A DNA stretch of 64,000 nt from Candidatus Methanoperedens sp. (GTDB lineage: Archaea > Halobacteriota > Methanosarcinia > Methanosarcinales > Methanoperedenaceae). The notes under the pieces are model-generated. The model was not told where the DNA came from and did not search any database. It was given only the letters and a program-made list of their open reading frames with translations. Made by a program: the position numbers and the translations under genes. Every line of letters begins with the position of its first letter. Position 1 is the stretch's first letter. Positions 27,351 through 35,426 of this stretch are shown piece after piece. Location: assembly GCA_012026795.1 (NCBI GenBank), contig VEPM01000014.1:52694-116693 (forward strand). The letters run 5' to 3'.

Positions 27351-28757
27351 ATGGTAATGGGAGATATCGTCACAGGCTGCGAGGTTCTTGTAGTCGGCGG
27401 GGGCCCGGGTGGTTATACGGCAGCCATCAGGGCATCACAGCTTGGCAAGGATGTAATACTGGTTGATAAATATGACCCCGGGGGCACATGTGTTTTCCGC
27501 GGATGCATTCCTTCAAAAGCTTTAATCCAAGCTGCCAATTTCATTTACGATATAAAGAATCCGGGAGACAGGGGGATAAAGGGTTCAGTCGAATTTGATT
27601 ATAAAAATATCCAGAAGTGGAAGTACGAGGTTATAAAAAAGTTAAGGAACGGCATAGGAAGCCTTTGCAAAAAATATGGCGTGACGGTGATAAAGGGCGA
27701 GGTTTTTTTTGAGTCCCCTGATAAAGCAAGAATTACGTTACAAGATGGGGAAATCTCAACCATCCGGTTTGAGAATGCAATAATCGCAACGGGTTCGTAT
27801 CCCCAGGAGTTACCGGGGTTTCCTTTTGACGGCAAATTTGTTATAAACTCGAATGAAGCTCTCGGCCTTATGAAGATCCCGGAAGAGTTAGTTGTACTGG
27901 GCGCAGGTTATATCGGTGTTGAACTGGGGACGATGTTTGCCAAGTTTGGGAGTAAAGTAAAAATTGTGCAGCGTTCTTCCCGGATTCTTTCCATGTTTGA
28001 TAAAGAACTGGTTGAAGTAGTAAGCCAGAAAATGAAAAAGCTGGGCATGGAGATATATAATAATTCCATGCCGCAGAAACTGGATACGGAAAATAATAAA
28101 GCCCTGATAACAATTGTTGATGATAAAGGGAAGGAAACGCAACTTAAAGCTGATAAAATACTTGCGGCCGTTGGTGTGAAACCGAACACCGGGAATCTGG
28201 GGCTTGAAAACACAGGGGTTGAACTGGATAAAAACGGTTTTATCATGGTGGATGAAAAACGGCGTACTACATATCCAAAAATATTTGCGGTGGGTGATGT
28301 TGCCGGACCTCCATACATTGCCAGTAAAGCTTTCAGGGAAGGCAAAGTTGCAGCAGAAGTGATAGCGGGTAGCCCGAGTGCTTTTGATAACAGGGCAATA
28401 CCGCTGGCTGTTTTTTCAGATCCGGAAATAGCCTCAGTCGGCCTTGATGAAGAAAGTGCCAGGAAAAGCGGCTTTGAAATAAAAACTGGCAAGTTTCCTT
28501 TTCACGCATCAGGAAGTGCCCTGACCATGAACAGGACAGAAGGCTTTGTGAAAGTAGTTGCAAAAACAGACGGAGAGATACTCGGTGTACATATAGTGGG
28601 GGCAAACGCCTCAATGCTGATAAGCGAGGCATCGCATTCCATAGAGATGGCTGCTTTTTTAGAGGACCTGGCAGGAACGATGCACCCGCACCCAACCCTT
28701 CCCGAAGCGCTTGCCGAAGCGGCAGAAGCGGCATTGGGAAAAGTGATTCATATATGA
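27351..28757 (+). CDS. lpdA: Dihydrolipoyl dehydrogenase (E3)
   Basis: FAD flavoprotein that reoxidises the dihydrolipoyl arm of E2 with NAD+. The 468-residue protein has the N-terminal VVGGGPGGYTAAIRASQLG dinucleotide site, the redox disulfide GGTCVFRGCIPSKAL, a second Rossmann site VLGAGYIGVELG, the FAD-binding FAVGDVAGPP, and the C-terminal HPHPTLPEALAEAAEAA with the catalytic His-Glu pair. The redox motif reads CVFRGC, where many E3 enzymes have CLNVGC, a variation also seen in some archaeal and bacterial enzymes. Starts directly after the E2 stop; last gene of the operon. Confidence 0.94.
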   Translation: MVMGDIVTGCEVLVVGGGPGGYTAAIRASQLGKDVILVDKYDPGGTCVFRGCIPSKALIQAANFIYDIKNPGDRGIKGSVEFDYKNIQKWKYEVIKKLRNGIGSLCKKYGVTVIKGEVFFESPDKARITLQDGEISTIRFENAIIATGSYPQELPGFPFDGKFVINSNEALGLMKIPEELVVLGAGYIGVELGTMFAKFGSKVKIVQRSSRILSMFDKELVEVVSQKMKKLGMEIYNNSMPQKLDTENNKALITIVDDKGKETQLKADKILAAVGVKPNTGNLGLENTGVELDKNGFIMVDEKRRTTYPKIFAVGDVAGPPYIASKAFREGKVAAEVIAGSPSAFDNRAIPLAVFSDPEIASVGLDEESARKSGFEIKTGKFPFHASGSALTMNRTEGFVKVVAKTDGEILGVHIVGANASMLISEASHSIEMAAFLEDLAGTMHPHPTLPEALAEAAEAALGKVIHI

Positions 28758-28794
28758 TTATTTTAATTATCCGGTTAAGATATGGAGGATAAGA

Positions 28795-29490
28795 ATGTTC
28801 ATCGGTCATTTCGGAATCGGATTCGGGGCGAAGGCGGCTGCGCCGAAGGTATCGCTGGGTTCACTATTCCTGGCGTCGCAGTTCATAGACCTGCTGTGGC
28901 CTGCATTGCTTCTACTCGGTGTGGAGCGGGTAAATATTGTTCCCGGAATAATGAGGGCGTCACCGCTCGAATTCGTTTATTACCCCATATCTCACAGTCT
29001 GCTTGCGGTACTGTTCTGGGCGCTGCTGGTTGCCGGAGCCTACCAGTTTCTCCGCCGTTACCCACGCGGTGCCCTGGTCCTTGGATTAGCGGTAGTCAGC
29101 CACTGGATGCTCGATGCCATTGTTCATCGTCCCGACCTTGCGCTTTACCCCGGAAGCTCATATTTTGTGGGTTTTGGCCTTTGGTCATCTTTATGGGGAA
29201 CTCTTGCGGTGGAGCTCCTGATTTTTGGTGTCGGTGTAGGATTGTATATTCGAACAACCGAACCTGTTGACAGGACAGGTGTCTTTGCATTCCGGGTCCT
29301 GGTGGTCTTTTTACTTATGATATACCTGGGGAACCTGTTCGGTTCCCCGCCCCCGAATGTCACAGCGCTGGCATGGATAGGACAGGCACAGTGGATTCTG
29401 GTCCTCTGGGGCTACTGGATAGACCGGCATCGCCGCCTGGTAGATATTAATGATAGGCGAGAAGTCCATACTTTAGAAAAAGGAATGTAG
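28795..29490 (+). CDS. Multi-pass membrane protein, DUF457/YdjM-like
   Basis: A 231-residue hydrophobic protein with about six helices. It opens MFIGHFGIGF, and conserved His residues recur in ISHSLLAVLFWALL, VVSHWMLDAIVHRPD, which recalls the DUF457/YdjM group of predicted membrane-bound metal-dependent hydrolases. No enzymatic role has been shown that I know of. The gene lies 37 bases after E3 in the same direction and has its own GGAGGA ribosome site. Base composition is richer in GC than the genes that follow. Confidence 0.65.
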   Translation: MFIGHFGIGFGAKAAAPKVSLGSLFLASQFIDLLWPALLLLGVERVNIVPGIMRASPLEFVYYPISHSLLAVLFWALLVAGAYQFLRRYPRGALVLGLAVVSHWMLDAIVHRPDLALYPGSSYFVGFGLWSSLWGTLAVELLIFGVGVGLYIRTTEPVDRTGVFAFRVLVVFLLMIYLGNLFGSPPPNVTALAWIGQAQWILVLWGYWIDRHRRLVDINDRREVHTLEKGM

Positions 29491-29545
29491 TGAACCTGAA
29501 AGAGTAGACAAATTCCTAAGATTAAAACATCATCAACAACATATT

Positions 29546-30475
29546 TTATATGATATATCCATTATTTCTCAGTATGTTTATCCAATGTGTTGAGCAACAA
29601 CATAAATTAGTTTCTATTTGTGTTCCTACTTTCCATTTGTCCGATATCTTTTCATGAACACCATGGTCTGTTACCACAAAGTCTACATTATCATGTAGAA
29701 ACAACGAAAGTTTGGTAAAGTCTATATTATCTTTGAAATCCTGAACTTTATACGACTCTCCGAAAGCATAGACCTTTATATATTCACCTATATCTTTATT
29801 AAGTTCTTGGATTTTCCGAATAACCTCTGATCCACCCCTTGGATGAACAATATCCCCTCGTTTATTTATACTCTCAATACCAACGAAAATACTTTTTATT
29901 TTAAATTGTATTTCCTTTTTTTCGATTGCTTCAATAGGCAGAATATGGCATTTTAATCCTTGAAATCCATAATCTGCCAGTAGCTCAGCTTTCAAAATCT
30001 CCTCGTCACCTGGAGCTTCACTACTCCTTATCAATATTATGTGCAATCCTCTTATATTCTGAATATTATCATCTATTATCCGTTTCAAAATGATTTTCAA
30101 AACGGCGCTGTATCCAAATGTAAGACCTACAGCAATGGATCCACTAAAGTCAATTCTATTTTGTGACCTATTCCACCCTATAAATTTATCACCTATCTCT
30201 CTAAGAGCATCCTCTCTTAATCCTTCCCAATTCCCTAAATATTTTTTTTCTCTCAACAGGTCAGATGATATTTGATTTCCGTAACATTTCAAAACTTTAT
30301 TGTAGATATTTAGCTTACCATTCTCCATTTTGAATTCGCCAATACTGATGTTATTGATCGATATATTTACCAATGTTTTATCAGGATTTAGTTTGAGAAA
30401 AATGGAGTTCTTTTCATCAGATATGTCGATGGTTCTACCGTCGTTGCTCTTATTTATTTTATCCATTCTAATCAT
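29546..30475 (-). CDS. Divergent eIF2B/MtnA-fold protein, function unknown
   Basis: A 309-residue protein. The N-terminal ~75 residues are beta-rich and unassigned. Residues ~115-255 resemble the Rossmann-like eIF2B-alpha/MtnA (5-methylthioribose-1-phosphate isomerase) fold: IILIRSSEAPGDEEILKAEL, LADYGFQGLKCHILP, then IFVGIESINKRGDIVHPRGG and VYAFGESYKV, in the order of the family's GAD...NGDVVNK..GT and PFYV motifs. The Asp/Cys needed for MtnA catalysis is not evident. The C-terminus has a CCC run. The start overlaps the preceding membrane-protein gene by four bases. AT-rich compared with neighbours; it could be transferred DNA. Confidence 0.6.
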   Translation of the reverse strand: MIRMDKINKSNDGRTIDISDEKNSIFLKLNPDKTLVNISINNISIGEFKMENGKLNIYNKVLKCYGNQISSDLLREKKYLGNWEGLREDALREIGDKFIGWNRSQNRIDFSGSIAVGLTFGYSAVLKIILKRIIDDNIQNIRGLHIILIRSSEAPGDEEILKAELLADYGFQGLKCHILPIEAIEKKEIQFKIKSIFVGIESINKRGDIVHPRGGSEVIRKIQELNKDIGEYIKVYAFGESYKVQDFKDNIDFTKLSLFLHDNVDFVVTDHGVHEKISDKWKVGTQIETNLCCCSTHWINILRNNGYII

Positions 30476-31578
30476 TCCACATTAAAATTTTGTTTTAGAA
30501 ATTCTATTAAACTGTCACCATCTTTTCCTGGAATTTTGTCCAAACTAAACAAATTTTCATTATCGACAAACTTTAATCCTAATAACTCACTGATTGAGAA
30601 GCCCTTTCTTGAGTTTGCAAATTGAATTAACCACTTCATATCTTCAATATTTTCTACTCTTGCATCTGATAACAATTTGGTTAGTTTGGAAAGAGCATTT
30701 CCCGTAGAAGATTCTTTAATTATTTCTATAAGCATAGGTATAGCCCATTTTCTTCTATCAAGCTCCTCGATCCATTTAATCTGGTTTTCAACACCATCTC
30801 CTTTTTTAAGGATTTTATCACAATTATCCTGTATTTTTTTCTCATGACGACGCATTCCAACAACGTCTCTATCTTTTTTGGCCGCTACAAATCCCTCTAT
30901 ACTAACCTTGATTTGGTCATATGAAGAAATTAGTTCTTTACTTATTTTTTGATTTATGTCAATTCTGGTATTAATCAAATCTTCAAACGATTCGCGAGGT
31001 ATTCCAAAAGAATCGCTTACTCCCGTAATCAGAATATCCAAGTAATTTCCCCTCCTCTCATTCTTTTCTGAGTTTTTCTTATTTATACTTGATATCAAGA
31101 ATAATTTTTTGCGTAATTTTTCAAGCATATCAATGTCTTCTGACCTGACATAACGTTGAATATCTGATATCTTTTTTTGTTGTTTTATTAAACCAGGTGT
31201 ATTTTCTAACCACATTTTGACATCTTTTGCGATGAATGGTATAATTCTTGGATTACTGCCATAAGCATCGACTATAATTTTTGCTCGTTTGGCTGAAGGG
31301 TACATCAGTTTGATTGTAGAAAAAATGATTAAGAAAAATAGTATAAATATTATACCAAAAATAACATTTATTGGATTGGTAAAAAATTCACGATTTAATT
31401 GAAAGTTTGGTCTAAAATTTGTATAGATACCCCAAAGTATAGTGCTTATTGTGAAAATTAGAGAAAAGAGTGTTGAAGGGGTACTGATATCTAACCTTAA
31501 GTAAAAAATGAAAAGACGAATTCTATCAAGAATTGAAAATACAATTTTAGATACAAAACTTCTATATCCATAACTCAA
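30472..31578 (-). CDS. Membrane protein with long cytoplasmic C-terminal region, unknown
   Basis: A 368-residue protein I do not recognise. Two hydrophobic helices lie near the N-terminus (~36-54 and ~72-92). The remaining ~270 residues are charged and mainly helical (KKISDIQRYVRSEDIDMLEKLRKK, KISKELISSYDQIKV, WIEELDRRKWAIP), as in a membrane-tethered sensor or scaffold. Its last codons overlap the start of the eIF2B-like gene (ATGA), so the two proteins are made together. The DNA is strongly AT-rich. No catalytic motif is visible. Confidence 0.6.
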   Translation of the reverse strand: MSYGYRSFVSKIVFSILDRIRLFIFYLRLDISTPSTLFSLIFTISTILWGIYTNFRPNFQLNREFFTNPINVIFGIIFILFFLIIFSTIKLMYPSAKRAKIIVDAYGSNPRIIPFIAKDVKMWLENTPGLIKQQKKISDIQRYVRSEDIDMLEKLRKKLFLISSINKKNSEKNERRGNYLDILITGVSDSFGIPRESFEDLINTRIDINQKISKELISSYDQIKVSIEGFVAAKKDRDVVGMRRHEKKIQDNCDKILKKGDGVENQIKWIEELDRRKWAIPMLIEIIKESSTGNALSKLTKLLSDARVENIEDMKWLIQFANSRKGFSISELLGLKFVDNENLFSLDKIPGKDGDSLIEFLKQNFNVE

Positions 31579-31903
31579 AGTCTACATCTCAAAATTATTT
31601 TATGTTGAAGTGGTATTAATAATTTGTCTTTTTGTTTTCGCTTTGTTATTAAAGGAGGAAATCCAAGTCAACCAACAAATCTCAAACCTAAGAGCATCTA
31701 ACGGGATGCTCCCGATATCGGTCGGGAGTTGTGACTGCATCAGTAGAACCTCATGCCCGAAAACGTAACGGGAACCAAAACAACCATGCTCAGGACAGAA
31801 AAAGGCGTACAATCTGGAAGAACTTAAAAGTGTTCTACGATACATATTAATAGCCGATTCAATAAACTATATTTGGGAATTATTGGAGCGTTAGACTTTA
31901 CTT
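31579..31903. other. Gap with two short hairpins, possible insertion remnant
   Basis: No convincing gene. Two short stem-loops stand close together: CTCCCGA/TCGGGAG with a 6-base loop (31707-31726) and CCCG/CGGG (~31757-31773). A minus-strand frame of 81 codons (31600-31845) lacks any recognisable motif. The GC-rich patch inside AT-rich surroundings hints at a remnant of a small mobile element, but nothing confirms it. Confidence 0.3.
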
Positions 31904-32860
31904 ATGTCCCGATTTTCATTAATAATTACAATTCTGGGCGGTATCATGGCAGTAATCTTTATTGTGACCTACCAAAGCTATCAAAGCGACATACGTACAG
32001 CACAAGAGCGGGTTATGTCAGGAAGCCAGGTCATCGAGACCAAATGCGGTCCGATCGAATATGCCACAATAGGAGAAGGTCCTCCTGTGCTTGTGGTGCA
32101 TGGGGCCGGGGGTGGGTATGACCAGGGGTTGTGGGTAGCACGGGATAATGTGGGCGAAGGCTTTCGCATTATCGCCCCTTCGCGCTTTGGCTACCTGCAC
32201 ACGCCGCTTCCTCAAGATGCATCCCCTGCTGCCCAGGCAGATGCGCATGCATGCCTCCTTGATTCACTTAATATAAGTAAGGTAGCTGTCGTGGGCATCT
32301 CGGCCGGGGCGCCTTCATCTATGCAATTTGCCCTGCGCTATCCTGAAAGGACTTCTTCTCTGGTGTTGATAGTGCCCGGGACTTATACCCCCGAAAACCC
32401 CGTTGAAAGCCCAAGCCCGGCACCTTTGCCATTCGTATTTAGTACTATATTCAAATCGGATTTTCCACTGTGGGTTGCAATGAAAGTAGACCCGTCAAGT
32501 GTGCTCTATGCCTTAGGCGTGCCTCCATCATCCCAGTCCAGGCTCACGGATACACAACAGGATGAACTCATGAGTAGTCTGCTCCCATACAGTCCGCGTA
32601 TAGATGGGATGGTTAATGAGGGTAAGGTTTTCTCAGCCCTTGATCGTTATCCACTTGAGAATATTACTGCGCCGACACTGGTGATTAGCGCTGCCGATGA
32701 TCCGTGGAAAACTTATGATGCAGCTAAATATACTGCTGAAAATATACCTGGTGCGAAATTCATTGGGTTTGAAACCGGCGGTCATTTACTGATTGGACAG
32801 GAGGAGGAAGTGCGGTCAGAAGTAGCACAGTTTATAAAGCGGCATGCGATCGCCGGGTAG
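31904..32860 (+). CDS. Membrane-anchored alpha/beta hydrolase
   Basis: A 318-residue protein with an N-terminal hydrophobic anchor (~5-24) followed by an alpha/beta-hydrolase fold. The oxyanion-region motif VVHGAGGG stands at ~64-71, the nucleophile elbow GISAG has S133, the acid is probably the Asp in VISAADDPW (~265), and the catalytic His is in FETGGHLLIG (~296). The GxSxG elbow reads I-S-A rather than the common H-S-x. Substrate unknown: esterase, lactonase or peroxidase-like activity are all possible. It is flanked by the hairpin gap and a divergent methyltransferase. Confidence 0.82.
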   Translation: MSRFSLIITILGGIMAVIFIVTYQSYQSDIRTAQERVMSGSQVIETKCGPIEYATIGEGPPVLVVHGAGGGYDQGLWVARDNVGEGFRIIAPSRFGYLHTPLPQDASPAAQADAHACLLDSLNISKVAVVGISAGAPSSMQFALRYPERTSSLVLIVPGTYTPENPVESPSPAPLPFVFSTIFKSDFPLWVAMKVDPSSVLYALGVPPSSQSRLTDTQQDELMSSLLPYSPRIDGMVNEGKVFSALDRYPLENITAPTLVISAADDPWKTYDAAKYTAENIPGAKFIGFETGGHLLIGQEEEVRSEVAQFIKRHAIAG

Positions 32861-32878
32861 CTGAAACAAATCTTACCA

Positions 32879-33676
32879 TCAAGGCTTTTCCTTTTTACCT
32901 ATGTAATAAAGCCGATTGAAATCCACGATTATTCTTCCGTCTTTTGCCTGCCTCTTGATTTCTTCCCTCACGCTGTTATTAAAAGCTGCTATATAGTCAT
33001 CACCAATCTCAATATCATAATATTTTTTTCCGGTATATCCATTTGCTGCGCCTGAAATATATATGTTGAAAGCTTCTTCAACAGAATAATCCGTTTGTTC
33101 ATGGTCTATCTCGATAAAAATGGTGACAAACCCATGTTTTTCAAAGAATAGCCTGTAATCATTCTCTGTCGGAAGATGGAACCAGGGATTCTTCCAGTGG
33201 GAAAAAACGGGTTTTATCTCTTTATTTTCTGCAACTTTAGAAATGATCCTGCCAAACCATGGTGACCAGTCTGGTGTCGCAGGGCAGGCAAGGCCCAGTT
33301 TCCCGGATTTTTTTAATGAGTGAAATATCGCTTCAATTGCCCTGTCGGGATCGCTGAACCACTGCAGCGCTGAGTTGCAAAAACCTATATCAAATATTTC
33401 ATTATGTTCAAGATCTTCAACTGCAAGCTGCCTGAAACTCATCTCAGGATACAGAGCCCTGGCTTGTTCGATCATACCTTCAGAAATATCGATGCCGGTT
33501 ACTTTGCCACTGGTAGCCTTACTGAGCCAGTTTGTAATATGCCCGGGACCACAGGCGATATCAATAATATCATCCGCGCCTCTTATTTTCAGGAGGTCAA
33601 ACAGCTTTACTGCTGCCTTTTGCTGCACGAGTGATTTCTCCCTGTACTTTCCGGATATTCCATCGAAGGTATTCAT
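32879..33676 (-). CDS. Class I SAM-dependent methyltransferase (BioC/UbiE-like)
   Basis: A 265-residue methyltransferase. Motif I is IDIACGPGHITNWL (~37-50), followed by GIDISEGMIEQA (motif II acidic residue that binds the ribose of SAM), and FDIGFCNSALQWFSD as motif IV. The order and the NSALQWF stretch resemble BioC-like malonyl-ACP methyltransferases and trans-aconitate methyltransferases, but the substrate cannot be fixed. A second methyltransferase gene lies 22 bases upstream on the same strand, and an ADP-ribosylglycohydrolase and a patatin precede that; these may form one transcription unit. Confidence 0.8.
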   Translation of the reverse strand: MNTFDGISGKYREKSLVQQKAAVKLFDLLKIRGADDIIDIACGPGHITNWLSKATSGKVTGIDISEGMIEQARALYPEMSFRQLAVEDLEHNEIFDIGFCNSALQWFSDPDRAIEAIFHSLKKSGKLGLACPATPDWSPWFGRIISKVAENKEIKPVFSHWKNPWFHLPTENDYRLFFEKHGFVTIFIEIDHEQTDYSVEEAFNIYISGAANGYTGKKYYDIEIGDDYIAAFNNSVREEIKRQAKDGRIIVDFNRLYYIGKKEKP

Positions 33677-33698
33677 TTGTTCATTTGACCCATATCAC

Positions 33699-34424
33699 TT
33701 ATTTACCTGCAATCACGGTTATCATGCCTTTATTGTTCTCATATCGTGCAATCGTAAAACCAAGGCCTGACAGCTCTTTTGTTACCCATTCGGGCGGAAT
33801 GCGAAGCTTTCTGTAGCAGCTCACATCCATTTTCCATCCATCCTTACTTTTCCTGTAGATAATGTCATTAACCCTAACATGCGCTGCTTCATATTCAAGA
33901 AAGCAGGTAAAAATGGTTTCTGAGTCGCTTTTGACCGGAATGAACCTGTCCACACCTTTTAGCTCAGGAATAAGATCCCTGAAAGTGATAACAAATTTCC
34001 CTCCAGTCTCAAGTGAACTGTAAACACCTGCAAACAGGCTTTTGACCATCTCAAAGGAATCAAGATGCGTCAGGGTATCGCCCATACATACGGCCAGCGT
34101 TACATTTTCAGGACAATGAGAAGCAAAGTTCAAAATATCATCCCTTATCGGGGTAATATGCATATCTGCGCTGTTTCTTTTTAATTCGTCCAGCAGTTCC
34201 CGGTCCTGATCAAATGCATATACGCTAAAACCCAATTGCGCCAGGGCGACGGACTGGAATCCGGGTCCGGACCCCAGGTCTAATGCAATTTTTGATTTTC
34301 CGGGGATAAGCTTCTGAACGATAAAAAAATCACGGTTTGCTTCAACTGTTTTATCAAAATCACCAAAAAGCCATGAATAATACCGTGCAAGAAGCCTGTC
34401 ATAATGTTCCGCTACAGTAGCCAT
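33699..34424 (-). CDS. Class I SAM-dependent methyltransferase
   Basis: A 241-residue methyltransferase. The SAM-binding glycine loop is ALDLGSGPGFQSVALAQLG (~50-68), followed by VYAFDQDRELLDEL, and LAVCMGDTLTHL at the motif IV position. The protein begins MATVAEHYDRLLARYYSWLFGD. The ATG at 34424 follows AAAGGGA, so the in-frame TTG 27 bases upstream is not needed. The substrate is unknown. It does not look like a duplicate of the neighbouring methyltransferase; sequence similarity is confined to the cofactor motifs. Confidence 0.8.
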   Translation of the reverse strand: MATVAEHYDRLLARYYSWLFGDFDKTVEANRDFFIVQKLIPGKSKIALDLGSGPGFQSVALAQLGFSVYAFDQDRELLDELKRNSADMHITPIRDDILNFASHCPENVTLAVCMGDTLTHLDSFEMVKSLFAGVYSSLETGGKFVITFRDLIPELKGVDRFIPVKSDSETIFTCFLEYEAAHVRVNDIIYRKSKDGWKMDVSCYRKLRIPPEWVTKELSGLGFTIARYENNKGMITVIAGK

Positions 34425-34451
34425 ATAGAATCCCTTTATGTTATTGATCAA

Positions 34452-35408
34452 TTAAGGTTTTGCTCTCAAAGTCAGTATTTTGATAGCGATATTCTCCACT
34501 ATATCCTTGTTTTCAAGACCATTGACCCATTTTTCCGAAAAACACCCGATACCATGAAGCGCTCCGCACAAAGCGCCTGTTATACAGCCAATAGAATCCG
34601 CATCCCCGCCAGCGTTCACAGCTTCTATGACCGCCATTTCAGGTTCTTCAAAATACCTGGAAAAACAATAAAAGGCAGAAGGGACGGTATCATACACGTA
34701 ATATGAAGTTCCAAATCCGGCAAAAACCATATCCGGTAATTCGTTTCGCGATTCATAAGCCAGTTCCATCTTCGTCGCAAGGCCAATGTCATGGTTTGAT
34801 GCTCTTTTACAGGCTTTCCTCATGATTCCGGAACAATCATCTCCCTCAATCGCAGATCGGACTGCTACCGCGACTGCTACTGCGCCTGCAATTGCCCCTT
34901 TACTTTTATGCGTCGGGATTGAGGAAAGGACTGCACTGGATTCCACATTATCCAGGCTATCATAAAAAAGTCCGATCGGGGCAACTCTCATTGCAGAGCC
35001 GCAGGATGGTATATCACTTCCCGATTCTTTCCAGGAGATACCGGAATTTAATTTATCAATAGCAATGGAGCTTGAAGGCCCGATAAACGGACTCCTTGCA
35101 GGATCATTTCGGACTTCAATTCCCCATTTTGCTATCCTGCTTGCAAAATCAGCGGCATCAAAACCATTGCAGGCGATCAAAGATTGAGCAAGGACAAGCA
35201 TCTGTTCAGTATCATCTGTATATTGACCTGCCCTCAGTTTCTCCCCGGAACTCCCTTTTGGCGCCCTGCCATAATCTTTTATGTACCCTGCTTTGAGAAT
35301 TTCTTCTCTTCGTACTCCTTCATTTTGTTTTCCAAGAGCATCACCTATTGCAGCCCCGATCATACAGCCAGCGTATTTGTTTTTTAATTTTAATTCATTA
35401 TATCCCAT
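34452..35408 (-). CDS. ADP-ribosylglycohydrolase family protein (DraG-like)
   Basis: A 318-residue protein of the ADP-ribosylglycohydrolase fold, whose members remove ADP-ribose from proteins or small molecules using two Mg ions. The N-terminal metal site GAAIGDALG is followed by QYTDDTEQML (Thr-Asp-Asp), and the C-terminal site is AGGDADSIGCITGALCGALHG. These are the three diagnostic motifs, so it should be active. It might reverse an ADP-ribosyl mark or act on a small metabolite. Members of the same strand block are two methyltransferases and a patatin. Confidence 0.88.
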   Translation of the reverse strand: MGYNELKLKNKYAGCMIGAAIGDALGKQNEGVRREEILKAGYIKDYGRAPKGSSGEKLRAGQYTDDTEQMLVLAQSLIACNGFDAADFASRIAKWGIEVRNDPARSPFIGPSSSIAIDKLNSGISWKESGSDIPSCGSAMRVAPIGLFYDSLDNVESSAVLSSIPTHKSKGAIAGAVAVAVAVRSAIEGDDCSGIMRKACKRASNHDIGLATKMELAYESRNELPDMVFAGFGTSYYVYDTVPSAFYCFSRYFEEPEMAVIEAVNAGGDADSIGCITGALCGALHGIGCFSEKWVNGLENKDIVENIAIKILTLRAKP

Positions 35409-35426
35409 TGATATATTTTGATTCTT

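Noticed and set aside
31600..31845. 81-codon minus-strand ORF in the gap after the membrane protein gene
   Set aside because: No ribosome site, no motif, and it runs through two hairpins.
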